Source: Amaurobius ferox
Lineage: Eukaryota > Arthropoda > Arachnida > Araneae > Amaurobiidae
Length of the DNA: 64,000 nucleotides
Assembly: GCA_951213105.1 (NCBI GenBank)
Contig: OX578133.1
Coordinates: 141,849,313-141,913,312 of the forward strand
Reading direction: 5' to 3'
Part shown: positions 22,260 through 33,702 of the stretch, piece by piece
Position numbering within the stretch: position 1 is the stretch's first letter
Layout of the letters: every line of letters begins with the position of its first letter
Notes under the pieces: model-generated
The model's database searches: none
What the model was told of the DNA's origin: nothing
What the model saw: only the letters and a program-made list of their open reading frames with translations
Made by a program: the position numbers and the translations under genes

Positions 22260-25000
22260 CTTGAATTTCAGCTAGATACTCCAAGCATAGATGTTATTCA
22301 CATCAAAAGGCAAATCCCTCACTTACTGACTCCTCACCGTATTCGCTAAAATCAGGAATCTGACTTTTTAATAGGAGACATAGGCGCATATTAAGGAAGA
22401 ATATTTCCAGAACTTACACCTGAGGGGGTAAGAAGATGGTGAGATGAATGAGGGACATAATTATCACATCTCCGAATCTTCCTGATTCAGGAACCTGGAA
22501 GTCTAAAAGGCAGGTCCCTCATAGGTAATAGAGAAAAAAAAAATGAAGAGGAAATTTCTATAACTCATCATTAACGATATGAAAAGGTGTGGGATAAATT
22601 GAGATGTGATCACAGCATCTCATAAACTTCCCGAGGTAGGAACATAGAAATTTTCAGACATGGGCAATAAGAAAGGGTAATTCTGTGATCCTAAGGAGGT
22701 GATAAGGAGTGATAAGGAGTGATAAGGAGGTGATAAGGAGTGGGTGATTCGACCAAGAGACATAATCGCCATACCTATCTAACCTCTTGAGTTAGGAATC
22801 TGAATCCCCATGGATCATACGTAAATACTAAAAAGCCAATTTTAATTAACCCTTCTTTAAAGAGGCGTAAAGGGTGGAATAACCGAGGAGTAATATCTTT
22901 GTGTTTTCGCAACTTTTCGTTCTAGGAATCTTCATGGATATTCCTCAGAGGCAGTAGGTAAGCCCCAAGATGCTGTATTTGGGTAACTTCCTCCTAAGGT
23001 TAGAAGGTCACGTAAGGTGTGTGTGTATGGGGGGGGGGTATGGTTTAGTATAAAGCTCTTGAATATGCAGGCTGATGCAACAGCTGTCATCTCGACTTCA
23101 GTTGAAGCGATAGCTGTACATGGCGAAAAGAGGGTTACTTTCTTGTTCTTTTCTCGGGATCTCGAGAAAATAAAAATATTCTAGGCTACTTTTTCAAATG
23201 ATTGTTATAATATTTCGAAAGCAGAAGCGCCTATTGCACAGCTAAATTGCGTAACAAATATCAGCCATGTGACATGCGCTCACCATTGAAATAGCACAGG
23301 TAGACGCTAACTGACCGGATCGATTGAAGTGAAAATGGCGATTGCGTCATTCTGTATAGTCAGAAACCTTAGCCTGGTGGTACGATCCCTGGACGTTATA
23401 AGGCGCTCGGGGAAGAAACGTGAAAAATTTCAAGGATATTCCTCACGAGTCATACTCAAGCTGTAAGGAAAGACATGCAATCCTAAAAGAGTGAAAAGGT
23501 TTAGTGTGGTATAAACAAGCAGCTTGATTATCGGAACATCTGTCAAAACACTCGAGTTCGGCATATGAAATTTTACTAGGATGTTATCCTCTTTGGTCAT
23601 AGATAAATTCTACGAAAGAACTTTTCTATAATCTGTCTCTAAGGGTTTGAGAAGAGGTGGGATGACCGAGGGACATGATACACAAAGACTCGATGTAGGA
23701 ACTTGGAATTTTATAGGAATGTTTTTAAAGATGATATATAAACACTAAGTAATTATATTTTCGCAACTCACTTTTAATTCGTTGCGATAATCAAACGACA
23801 CGATCACGGTTCCTTAAAAGGTATGCACTTCATTGGTTATGGGTAAATACAAAGATAGGGACCATAACGAAGGGTTTGAGGAGGGATATAGAATCCTCAA
23901 ATGACATGGACTCCGGATTTTTCAGTTGGATTACTCTTCCTCGAGGCTTCTGCTGCTTCGGAAAGTCTGCAGTTTAAGTTACTATGACTAAAAGTCAGAT
24001 CATCTCGTTCAAAGAACAGGCACTCAACTAGTCTATTACATAAAAGAAAAAGTCCTCACTGACTGTCTGTCAGTTTATTTATCCAACTGCTTGAGCTAGG
24101 AACCTGAATATTTACAGGGAACTTTTTCGTTGGTCGTAGGTGAACACAGAGAATGGATATTTCCTTAACCCAGCTAAAAGTGGGTGAGAAGGGGTGAAAT
24201 GAACGACGGGTATGATTTTCGTATCTCTACAACACTTTTTGGATTAAAAACTTGATATTTTACGAAGATGTGCCTCGTAGTGGCGGCTCGTGACTTCAAG
24301 AATGGGTGAAGCAGATTCAGCGGCTCGATTCCTCCGCCTCCTGGACAACGAACATCACCAAAACACATCGCGCTACTGGCACAAATGTTGTGAAATATTA
24401 TCCAAAAATAGCCAAACGAGTCTGAAAAATTCGCCAAATAATAATAATGACCCATAATTTTTAAGTGAAATTCAACCGATAACTTTAAGTCACCTGCGTC
24501 ACCTGACGACCTGCCACTGGCTCGTGGGTGATGGATAATTATATCAAAAAGCATTTTCGCAACCCAACCTTAAAATGATGGAATGAGATCGGGTGAAGTG
24601 GTCGATCGGTCTGATCTCCGTTACTCCCAAACATAAAGTAGGAAGATGGAAAATTTCAGGGATATTCCTCATAAGCCATATGTAAATTGTTAGAAAAAAT
24701 ATTTCTGTAATTCAAAGGCGTGAAAAGAGGAAGTGGTAGGGCAAAGTTGCATTTACTTCGTATCTCTACATTTCTATGAGTTAAGAATCTAAAATTTTTC
24801 TGAGATGTTTCTCATCGGCCAATGATAAACATAAAAATGGATATTTTCGTAACACAAAATCTAAGGGGACGAGAGTGTGAGGACCAACGTGTCTAATTCC
24901 GTGTTCCGATATCCTTTTATCTAGGAAAATGAAATTTTACAAGGATGCTCTTCGAAGGTCATATGTAAGAACCAGAAAGCCGCATTTTCGTAACTCATTC
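22260..25000 (+). repeat. Long degenerate tandem array, about 145 bp period
   Basis: A recurring pattern of GA(G)GGACAT(A/G)AT, then CTTGAGTTAGGAA(C/T)(C/T)TGAA, then ATTTTACAGGGATG and a CTCAT(A/T)GGTCAT block. Clear copies start near 22448, 22590, 22745, 22880, 23655, 24200, 24595, 24740 and 24885, spaced 135-155 bp where adjacent. Copies are strongly diverged, so this is an old satellite-like array. It is interrupted by a repeat at about 24279-24525 and a short GTGATAAGGA run near 22700. Confidence 0.7.
24279..24525. mobile_element. Short inverted-terminal element inside the tandem array
   Basis: Starts TAGTGGCGGCTCGTGAC and ends GTCACCTGACGACCTGCCACTG, imperfect inverted ends. Array sequence appears to resume after it (GGGTGATGGATAA). 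Base composition is more GC-rich than the array. The superfamily is not certain; a hAT or similar MITE is possible. Confidence 0.5.
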
Positions 25001-25058
25001 CTATATATTCCTTGATTCTTAACACATACCTATTTTTATTAACTGCCTCATATTTATT

Positions 25059-25800
25059 TTGAAACATCTATTTCTTAGAATCGGTTGTAGATAGAGTTCA
25101 GATGATGATGACTGAGTTGTATCCAGCTTCAAATGCCGGTGGGGGATGGAGGATTCACTACGGATTTTTACTTTCTGTTCTTTTTCATTTCCGGTTCAAT
25201 TTTTTACTTGAAACATCTACTTTTGAAGATTGGCTATTGATACACTTTAGATGGTAACCTAATATGGATTTAGCCTCAAATTCTGGAAGAGGTATGGTGG
25301 TTCACTAAGAATCTTCTCTTTCAGTTTCTTTTCCAGTTTCGATTAACAATTTTTCTTTAAAACATGTATTTCCCAAGATTTTCTATAGATAGAGCATAAG
25401 TAAGAACTGATATGGATTCAGTAAAAAATTCTGAAGGCGTAAGGGACTCACTAAGAATTTTCATAGCCGGTCCTGGAGATGCCACTTCCGATTTAAAAGT
25501 TTGCATTTTCCTTGAAACATATTTTTCTCGGAATCTGTTACAAATATAGCTGCGATGATGAGTGATATGGATTCAACATCAAATTCAGAAGATACTGGAT
25601 GGTTCATTAAGGATTTTCACGTCTAGTTTTATTTCCACTTCCAGTTAAAATCTGTTTTCTTGAAACATCTATTTCTCAAAATATTCTATAGACAGATATG
25701 GATTTAGCATCGAATTCCAGAAAGAGCAGCGGATTAAGGCTGGGGCAGGGCAGCTAAGGATTTCCATTTCTGGCTTTGAAGATGATCACTTCCGGTTTTC
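25059..25800 (+). repeat. Second tandem array, five copies of about 150 bp
   Basis: Units begin TTGAAACATCTATTTCTC-like at about 25059, 25208, 25350, 25513 and 25657 (spacing about 142-163). Each has a GATAGA-type block, a GATATGGATT(C/T)AGC block, a GGTTCACTAAG block and a TTCC(A/G)GTT block. The units differ in sequence from the array at 22260-25000, but the period is almost the same. Confidence 0.75.
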
Positions 25801-25998
25801 AGAAAATTCGTATAACTGAACGAAATAAGTATGCAAAAGAGAGTAAAATTGCTTAATAGTTCCGTCGGAAGTGTATAGATAATTTGCCACCATATGAAGG
25901 CTCCTTCGTAAATGTTTTGTTAATTATTCTCCTTTGCCATCTATGTTTTCATAATCTCAAAATATTGAATGAGCGTGAAATCTTGGCAAAATAGCATA

Positions 25999-27386
25999 CA
26001 CTCTGTTGCAAATATATATATATGTACCCATAAAAAATTGAACGACAGCAGCAAAACTCGGCATGCAAATGTTGTTTTAAGAGTTATGCAAATGATCAAA
26101 CTGTCAGCGTCAATGATGTTACAGGGCTAATTCAACGAGTATGATAACGACTTATCGTGCAGCATTTAAAACGACGGGTGTTCTCATTCACGGGTAATTG
26201 GAACTGGATTTTCTGTTTTTGTACTGCAAGTTATGTACAAAGATGCCGTTGAGACGTACTCGATGGCGTTACGAATAATTGCCGGATTTAGAGAGAGGCT
26301 GCATCATAGGCCTAAGGGAAGCTGGATGGTTCAACAGACGTGTTATTCGCCATCTTGGTCAGAGTGATATGGTAGTTGCTTGGTGTTGGCAACAGTGGAT
26401 CAGAGAAAGCACATGTAACCGTCGCAGAGGATCAGGATGCTCCAGACAGACAACTGTTCGAGAGGATCGTGTAGTCAGGAGAGGAGCCACATCCACACTA
26501 GTGGCGTCGTTATCAGCTATTCGAAGGCATTTCCCATCCTCGATGCATTCTGTATTAAGGCATCTATTCGGAGACGATTGACAGAAGGTGGGATTAGGTG
26601 TTGACGTTCATTAAGGCTAGTGACCCCTTAACATAGACAGAACCGTCTGGATTGGTGCCGAGCTCGGTCAGCATGGCCAGTGTCCGATTGGAAGCATGTT
26701 GTCTTGGACGAATCCCTCTTCTCTCATATCTGGCGACTGCCGTATACCTGCGTGGAGGAGGACTGGTCAGCGTTCCGATCCCGCCTTTATTGTCGAGTAG
26801 CACATGGACATCACATGTGGTGTAACAGTCTGGGGAACCATTCCATGAGACGGCCGATCTCCTCTAGTGCTGCAGGCAAACTAACGGTTCGTGTATACGA
26901 TAATCTGAAGCCGATTGTTCTGCTTATGCTGCCAAGCCGTCCAGGTTCCATTTACCAACAAGACAACGCTCGACAACATACTGCACGACTTTCTCAACAA
27001 TTCTAACCTCCCCCCATGACCATCCAAGCCCCCAGGTCTATCACGAGTAGAACAAGTCTGGGACATGCTGGGACAGCAATTGGCATCTCAGAATACCAGT
27101 GAATTAGCTTACCAGTTGTAACATTTGCAGCAGAATTTTGTCGCAGAGGGACATAAACTACTTAGTTAACTCTATACCGCACCGAATATCGGCTTGTACA
27201 GCTGTCAGGGGAGGATTTACCACTTACTAAAAAGTCATCTTCTTGTTGCCACCATTTCTTAATAAAACAGTTTTTTACTCCCAAATTTTAATCATTTGCA
27301 TATCGCCTCAAAGGATACATAGATGCCGAGTTTCGCAGCTATAGCTCAATTTCTTATGGGTGCATATATTTTGTTGCAACAGAGTG
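25999..27386 (+). mobile_element. Tc1-like DNA transposon with complete ends, inactive
   Basis: Inverted ends CACTCTGTTGCAA and TTGCAACAGAGTG with TA on each side (25997-25998, 27387-27388); longer subterminal matches include ACCCATAA, AACTCGGCAT and ATGCAAATGAT. Total 1388 bp, a normal Tc1 size. The transposase is broken into frames: an N-terminal DNA-binding part (26279-26581), a part with the first catalytic Asp (VVLDESLFSHIW) and second (YQQDNARQHTARL) at 26680-27006, and, after a frameshift, PGLSRVEQVWDMLGQQL near 27033-27083 with the third acidic residue (Glu). All three DDE positions are still recognisable, but frameshifts and stops make it non-autonomous. Confidence 0.85.
26279..27083 (+). 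pseudogene. Broken Tc1-like transposase
   Basis: Two open parts (26279-26581 and 26680-27006) and a third frame to about 27083 together cover a Tc1 transposase from its paired-like N-terminal domain (IIGLREAGWFNRRVIRHLG) to the end of the DDE domain. The usual start region upstream of 26279 (a MPLRRTRWRY-like stretch) is readable in another frame just before it. Frame changes at about 26580-26680 and after 27006 inactivate it. Confidence 0.8.
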
Positions 27387-27388
27387 TA

Positions 27389-28174
27389 TTTATTTACTGG
27401 TTAAATATGTATTGCTCCATTTCATCGTATTAATTAAATTTGATCAAAGTACGAAAAGCAGGAAAATGGGCCATAATCGCAATCTGCATCGATACTATGA
27501 GATTCGATACCATGTACGGATAAAAAGCATCGACATCCTTACGGTATTCTAGAGCACTTGTTTTAAGACTGAAGGACGCAGATTTGATTCCTTACGACAG
27601 CAAAGTTTCACAACTGACATCTAAAGTTATTGACCTGGGTATTGGATTAATGTAGTTTATAGAAGTAAGTAGGGAGAGATGGCTGATCTGGTCGAGTAAC
27701 TTACTCCTCGATGGTAAAGTCGAGTATAAGCCTTGGCTTCAACACAAGAGAAAGAGAATGTAATGCAGTAGATAGGTTATTATCCGAACTCCGATTACCT
27801 GAATTGTCCAATTATCCAAACACCACCGGTTTAGGTTGATACTGATAAAGACGAGTAAGGTGAATAAGACATGAGAAAATTTTTTCCCGTAAAAAGTGTG
27901 TTAACGTCGCCGACAAAATTGGAGGGGAGATTCAAATAACAGGAAATGCATGTATGATATAATTAATGATAGCACAATTCCGCTCACGAATTGATTTACC
28001 AAGGACATGAGAGAAGTTAGAACGCAGACTTTGTTGAGTCCGATAATCTTCGCGTGGTTCAAGAGATACCTCAAAGCAAAGGTAAGTCGTTCTTTCGTTC
28101 AGTAAGGAAATAGAGATTTTAAAGAGTGCAGTGTTAAAAATCAACAATACCAAAAATGAAAATAAATAAAAAAT
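27389..28174. other. Intergenic DNA, nothing recognised
   Basis: No ORF with family resemblance and no terminal repeats seen. The 86-codon minus-strand frame at 27932-28192 overlaps an R1 end and is not supported. Confidence 0.45.
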
Positions 28175-28735
28175 ATCTGACGTGGGCAGCATATGATTAT
28201 CTCTACAGACTCAAATTCAATCTCTCCTTTATTTCATAATTCATAAAATTGAGTGCAATTGCATGAAAGGACACGAATAATTATTGAAAAGTAAACCGAA
28301 TTTAAAATTTTAATTCAATTTTCGTTTTCATTTGGTGAATAGACGTATCTTCAAGGCGGGGTAGCAAAAATGCGAAAAAACTAAAATATCTCGAGAACAG
28401 TTAGTCCTAGGGTTATCGGGATAGTCTTCTTCTTTTTGTCGGCAAAAATTACGTATAAAACAAGCATTCAATCGATACATTTGAGCATATGTAGTCTTTT
28501 AATTTAGATTTTGACAATTTTTGTAGGCAGTTTGCAAAAAATCAGGCCCCTTTTTACCGAATCGCATCAGAATCTAACCAACACTAAGGCAACCCACAAG
28601 TGACTTAGCAACAAAATTTTGGAAAATTTTGTGGACTAGTTTTTGAGCTACAGTGGATACATACATTGCATAGACACACACACACACTGATACACAAACA
28701 GACGCATAGACACATATACATTAATCGAATTTAGT
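28175..28735 (-). mobile_element. R1 repeat, truncated copy
   Basis: Begins (as the 3' end on the minus strand) with CTGACGTGGGCAGCATATGA followed by ACAGACTCAAATTC, then the R1 body with ATCTCGAGAACAGTTAGTCCTA and AAAATTACGTATAAAACAAGC, to an (AC)n run at about 28676. The hairpin end is missing. Confidence 0.7.
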
Positions 28736-30890
28736 TTTTATCGCCATTTTCGATGTGTAATGTAATTGAAGTTGATATGCCATCAATGTTTCGGTCTTTA
28801 AGTAAATCTTCTCTATGTGCTGGGTCTATGGACTGATAACATAAATGATAGACATGGGGAAAATATTGTAATAACACAGAATGTCTAATAACTTTGAAAT
28901 TTTGCATACATTTGAATGGAAACAAATAGCTCTAAAGTTGGAAGAAGACGCCTGTTGGCTAAGAAGCTGCCCTAAGAAGTTATTGTTGTGAGTGCATTTC
29001 TAGAAGATTAAGACGGATTATAATTATGTTTTAACATGTATAACAGTTAAATATTTTCCACTATAAGTATATATCTACATGTCAACAGGTTTTAGTAATA
29101 TAAGGTTATTTAACTCTAAAACACACACGTTTCGAAGTTTTTTGCATAGCTCGCCTTGCCTGACGCATCCTAGAGCCCCTTTAAGCACTTACTTCATTTT
29201 GAAAATAAAAGTGTTTCATATAAAATATATTTAAGTAAATTCAAAGAAATTACAGCAATAATGTACAGTTACGACCATATCTTGGGACATATGGTCGTAA
29301 GATTCATCATTAGTGCCGCTTGCATCGGAGGAATTTGTCCAGGTATTAGTGAAAGTTAGATACTGATATTAGTGAAAGTTTTTGCCGACGCAACGCATGT
29401 TCGCCTTTAAGAAGCCATTCTAAAGAGAACTGAGTGCCTTCGGTATGAAAACGTTTCCTTTAAAATTGCTTCTTTTGTTGGTCCATTACTCTGTATTGAA
29501 GATTCTGACTTACCGAGGTAGCATTATGGCAGAACTCATTATGGCAGATATAGTCCCGGCTTTTGCCTACGTGTATCACCCCAAACCTCATTTTGGACAA
29601 AGATGTAAGTTCGTTTACTATGGTTTTACACTATCCAATTTCAACCAGTAAACACACAAAGCTTATAAAACTTAGGTGATCAAACTAGGGAAGGTCTAAA
29701 TTTTATAAGCAGCCCCCCATCCCCCAGAAAATTTTAGAGAAAATCACAAATAATAATTACGACAAATAATACTAAATAAATAGCAATATTTAGTGAATTT
29801 AACTTTTAAATAAGAATTGAATCATTTACAAGATGGTTACTGTTCTTGAGATAGTTTTCTTTTTTCCGCAAATCGTAAGTATCAAGTATTTTTAATATTA
29901 ATTGAGTTGACGTCTTGTGCATAATTTTACATGAATCAATTGACATCTCAAATGTGTAGTTATGAAAAATATTGATGTAAAATATGGTGCTATTATTTTT
30001 ATTGGTAATTACAAGATTGCGAGGGTTTTAATCGATATTCAAGAATGAGGAAGCTCACAGTTTGTAAGGAAAGTCATGTTGCACACAAAATGGCTTTATA
30101 AAGACCTATCCTTCAATAGGATAATTTTAAAGACAATAATGACATATACTGATGAAAATCTAACGTGAAAACACATCTTCCTGTTAATAATTTTTTCCCC
30201 ATACATTTTTATGGTTATGTCAATCATGCTAATGACTTATGCAAAATAAGAGTGGTCTATTATCTGATCTAAGACTGATCCATTGTATAATCTAAAACTG
30301 CTTATTCTAGTCATGAAATAATACTGTATTTTGCAAGATTTGATGATTTGAAAAATTGAATTAAATATAATTAAATAGCTTATTATGTATTGGTGCTTAA
30401 CATATCATGTATAAGGAACAATAGTTGTTCGTTCTTTTGTCAGTTTGGATATTTGTGCTGCATATTTGTGCTGCCCATTGCTTGCTGGAAAGAAATAACC
30501 AAAACGCGTTTAGAAATTCCTTCTATAAATAAGCTTCAAAGTAAATTGGTACGTATATCTTTTTGATCCGATAAATATTTTATTTAAAATAATTCTTGTA
30601 GAATAGTTGCACAACTTTTCATCAAAATCCAACCTATGTGGTTAGAACGTAATTGCGTAATTAATAATTATTAATTAATAATTAATAAATGATTAATAAT
30701 TAGTTTAAGTCCGAAAACAATTAATATATTGAAAATGAAAAAAATAATATAAATATAGTCATTAGCATTATGATGTGAATAATATCTTATTGGAAGCGAA
30801 AAAATTTCTAAATATTATGTTGCGGATTTAGTATATTTTTAAAGCATAACATATCTTAAAAGTGTTTCTATTGAAAAGTATTGGTAAAGT
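28736..30890. other. Intergenic DNA, low repeat content, one weak exon candidate
   Basis: Apart from the candidate exon at 29445-29604 and a short inverted repeat around GACCATAT...ATATGGTC (about 29272-29296), I recognise nothing. Near 30660 there is an AATTAATAATTAATTA-rich stretch. Confidence 0.4.
29445..29604 (+). CDS. Possible first coding exon with signal-like N terminus
   Basis: An ATG opens a frame with a Leu-rich N terminus (MKTFPLKLLLLLVHYSVL) and continues MAELIMADIVPAFAYVYHP up to a strong donor, AAAGAT|GTAAGT at 29604/29605. The exon would be 160 nt (phase 1). No second exon, homologous copy or known family was recognised. It may be chance; the shape (basic start, hydrophobic stretch, donor) is what one expects of a small secreted-protein gene. 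Weakly supported. Confidence 0.2.
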
Positions 30891-32005
30891 AACGTCTCAC
30901 AGGATTATAACATACAAAAGCTGAATTCTGAATTTTGTAAATTGGAAGATCTATATTTAAAGAACTGCATAGATAATAGTATTTACTAAAGTATTTATAG
31001 AAATCCTTACGCAGTTGATAGATTCGTGTTTAAAATTATTTTAGTGTTAATTCTATCATGGTTTAGTATAATTCTACTATGGAAAATTAACGTCTCAGAA
31101 GATCTTAACATGCAAAAACTGAATTTTATACACTCTATTTTCAAATGAAAGATCTATATTTAAAGAACTCCATAGATAATAGTATTTACTAAAGTATTTA
31201 TAGAAATCCTTAAGCAGTTGACATTTTCGTGTTTAAAATTATTAATTCTAACAAGGTTTAATAGTTATACATCGATAAATTAGCGTCTCAGAAGATCATA
31301 ATATGCAAAAACAGAATTTTGTAAATTAGATTTGAAAATAGAAGATTTATATTTAAAGAACTGCATAGATAATAGTACATATTAAAGTATATTTATAGAA
31401 ACACTACGTAGTCGACATATTCGTATTTAAAATTATTTTAGTGCTAATTCTACCACGGTTTAGTGCAATCCTTCTATGGTAAATTAACGCCTTAAAAGAT
31501 CATAACATGTAAAAACTGGATTTTGTAAATTAGATTCGCAAATGGAAAATCTACATTTAAAGAATTCATAGATAATGTAATTTACTAAGGCATTTATAGA
31601 AACATTTACTCAGTTGAAATATTAGTGTTTAAAATTATTTTAATGTTAATTGAAAGAACAGAACAGAATTTTGTAAATTAGATTTGAAAATAGAAGATTT
31701 ATATTTAAAGAACTGCATAGATAATAGTACATATTAAAGTATTTTATAGAAACACTACGCAGTTGACATATTCGTATTTAAAATTATTTTAGTGCTAATT
31801 CTACCACGGTTTAGTGCAATCCTTCTATGGTAAATTAACGCCTTAAAAGATCATAACATGTAAAAACTGGATTTTGTAAATTAGATTCGCAAATGGAAAA
31901 TCTACATTTAAAGAATTCATAGATAATATAATTTACTAAGGCATTTATAGAAACATTTACTCAGTTGATATATTAGTGTTTAAAATTATTTTAATGTTAA
32001 TTGAA
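30891..32005 (+). repeat. Tandem array of about 195 bp period, about six copies
   Basis: Units carry AACGTCTCAGAAGATCATAA, then GAATTTTGTAAATTAGATT, ATATTTAAAGAACTGCATAG, TTTATAGAAA(T/C) and TTTAAAATTATTTTAGTG. Starts are at about 30891, 31089, 31282 and 31486, with a second AACGCCTTAAAAGATC start at 31837. A 345-bp segment (31311-31656) is repeated almost exactly at 31663-32007, a recent higher-order duplication. Remnants continue at about 32300-32390 and 32870-32940 beyond later insertions. Confidence 0.8.
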
Positions 32006-32277
32006 AGAGTGACACATCTAAAAAACCCTCGATTTCCAGATATCTGCAATTTAAAGTTAAAAATTAGCCTCTTTCATCCAGAATAGTGTCACACAAACTA
32101 CTTATACTCATCGATAGAGTAGTAGTTGAAGACCCAGAGCGGCACTACCAGTTATTGGCACTACAGAGTAGTAGTACCAATAACTCTTTCAGGCGAAAGA
32201 GGCTTGCTTCTAGAGTTAATTATTTCAGATATTTCGAAATCGAGGTTTTGGAGACGTGTCTTCATGTTTGTCACTCT
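32006..32277. mobile_element. Hairpin MITE with AGAGTGACA ends (272 bp)
   Basis: Left end AGAGTGACA and right end TGTCACTCT are perfect inverted repeats; further in, CCTCGATTTC...ATATCTG pairs with its complement near 32230-32250. Inside is a further palindrome around AGTTATTGG(C/T)ACTAC. It sits exactly at the end of the 345-bp duplicated segment of the tandem array. No clear target duplication; superfamily unknown. Confidence 0.65.
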
Positions 32278-32446
32278 TCATTCTTTTGATGAAATATGAA
32301 TCATCATACATATTTCATTAAATATTTATAGAAATGTTTACGCAGTAGACATATTAGTGCTTAAAATTATTTTTAGGGTTAATTATTGCAGATGTCTAAA
32401 AATCAGGAATTTTTGAGGTATGCACTTCTTTTAATCCGACAAATTG

Positions 32447-32834
32447 TTGTTGTTGAGACCCAGACCGTCCGACCTATCAGAAAGGTGTAAGGTAACTGTT
32501 TGGACGGCCGGGAAGTATCACCCAATTTAGACCGGAACCCAGTGGGGGAGGCATCCACAGGGACCGTACCCTCTTTCCCCTACCACCAACCTCTTGAAAG
32601 GACTTACGGACCCACATGTTTAACGTGATCGTACTCCGCATGAACACGGCGGCAGTTGTGGCGGCGTGCAAATCCAGTGCGCAAACCACCGGGCTACCGC
32701 GCCTGAAATGTGCCAACAGCAAGCAGTGTTCCCAGGTGGTCACCCACCCAAGTACTAACCGCGCCCAATGCTGATTGACTTTGGTGATCTAACGAGAACC
32801 GGTGTTTTCAAAAGGGTAGGGCCGTTGGCTCAAC
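32447..32834 (-). mobile_element. 5S-rRNA-derived SINE, full length (388 bp) with 11-bp target duplication
   Basis: On the minus strand it starts GGTTGAGCCAACGG, carries a complete 5S-like head (32709-32829), then a GC-rich body of about 260 bp of unknown origin. It ends CGGACGGTCTGGGTCTCAAC followed by a (CAA)n tail. A perfect 11-bp direct repeat CCGACAAATTG flanks it (32436-32446 and 32835-32845). The 5S head, repetitive tail and target duplication define a SINE3-type retroposon moved by a LINE. Two very short copies of the same 3' end occur at 63029-63071 and 63214-63268. Its base composition is far more GC-rich than its surroundings. Confidence 0.9.
32709..32829 (-). pseudogene. 5S rRNA-like head of the SINE
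   Basis: A 121-nt stretch matching 5S rRNA end to end on the minus strand: GCCAACG start, ACACCGGTTCTCGT, GATCACC, GGGCGCGGTTAGTACTTGG, GTGGGTGACC and CCTGGGAACAC, ending TGCTGTTGGC. The 3' part of the internal RNA polymerase III promoter (box C region) is well preserved; the box A region is more changed. Not a functional 5S gene: it is fused to the SINE body and lacks a T-run terminator at the 5S end. Confidence 0.85.
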
Positions 32835-32945
32835 CCGACAAATTGTATTTTCATACATAGTAATAACTTTCATTAAATATTTATAGAAACAACATATTGG
32901 TATTTAAAATTATTTTAGTGCTAAAATCGGCAGTGTATACCAATG

Positions 32946-33702
32946 GAGATCGCATTAAATGAAATTTATGCACTCTACACCGGAATTATGCTTTTAATGT
33001 TTATTATATTCATGTTGTTGCAACTTACTTCACTGTGCAAAAAATTAAATATCTAATTTATGATAGATATACACGAATTGAGTATCATAGAATATGTATA
33101 AATTCAATGTAACTTAAAATCTATTAATTAATTTTCGTAAAATTTATTTGTCGGAATTATGCATTTAATATTTATTACATTCTTATGTTGTTGCAACTTA
33201 TGCACTGTGTGAAAGTCCAAATATCAATTTATATATATATACACGAATAAGTATCATAGAATATGCATAAATTCAACTCAAAACCCACTCACCCATTTTT
33301 ATAGTACGAATTCTGATTGAACCTAACTATTTTTTTTTTTTTTTACAGAAGTAACATATTTTAAGTTATAATTCAGATTATTTTTCAAGATTATTAATTC
33401 AGATTATTTATTAAAAATCAAAGGATGACTCTATGTGCTTTTGAATGAAGAAATGTGGGGAATAACTTTTTCGTTTTATATTTGAAACGAATGCTTCCTA
33501 TTTTATTTGAACTGCTATTTTTTCTGGCAATGTTGATCTCATAAGCTAATATTTAAGCTACATATGTGTGTAGAGTGCAAAAGGAAGACTGGGTTATATT
33601 CATTTAACTATTACGTTATATTCATTTAACTATTCATTTGTAATTATACCGTAATTATTCCTAAGTAAAGGCAAATACTGTTCATTAATATAGGTTGGAA
33701 AT
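32946..33702. other. Upstream flank of FMO copy B
   Basis: AT-rich, with an imperfect direct repeat (TATGTTGTTGCAACTTA-like blocks near 33013 and 33184). From about 33560 it is homologous to the upstream flank of copy A. It probably contains the 5'UTR and promoter; no core element is identified. Confidence 0.5.

Noticed and set aside
18596..25800. CRISPR-like arrays
   Set aside because: The units are degenerate tandem repeats without constant short repeats and unique spacers, in a eukaryotic context.
32477..32743. 88-codon minus-strand ORF
   Set aside because: It lies inside the 5S-derived SINE body, a non-coding retroposon.
32709..32829. Functional 5S rRNA gene
   Set aside because: It is fused to the SINE body, has several changed positions, lacks a terminator at the 5S end and is bounded by the SINE target duplication.
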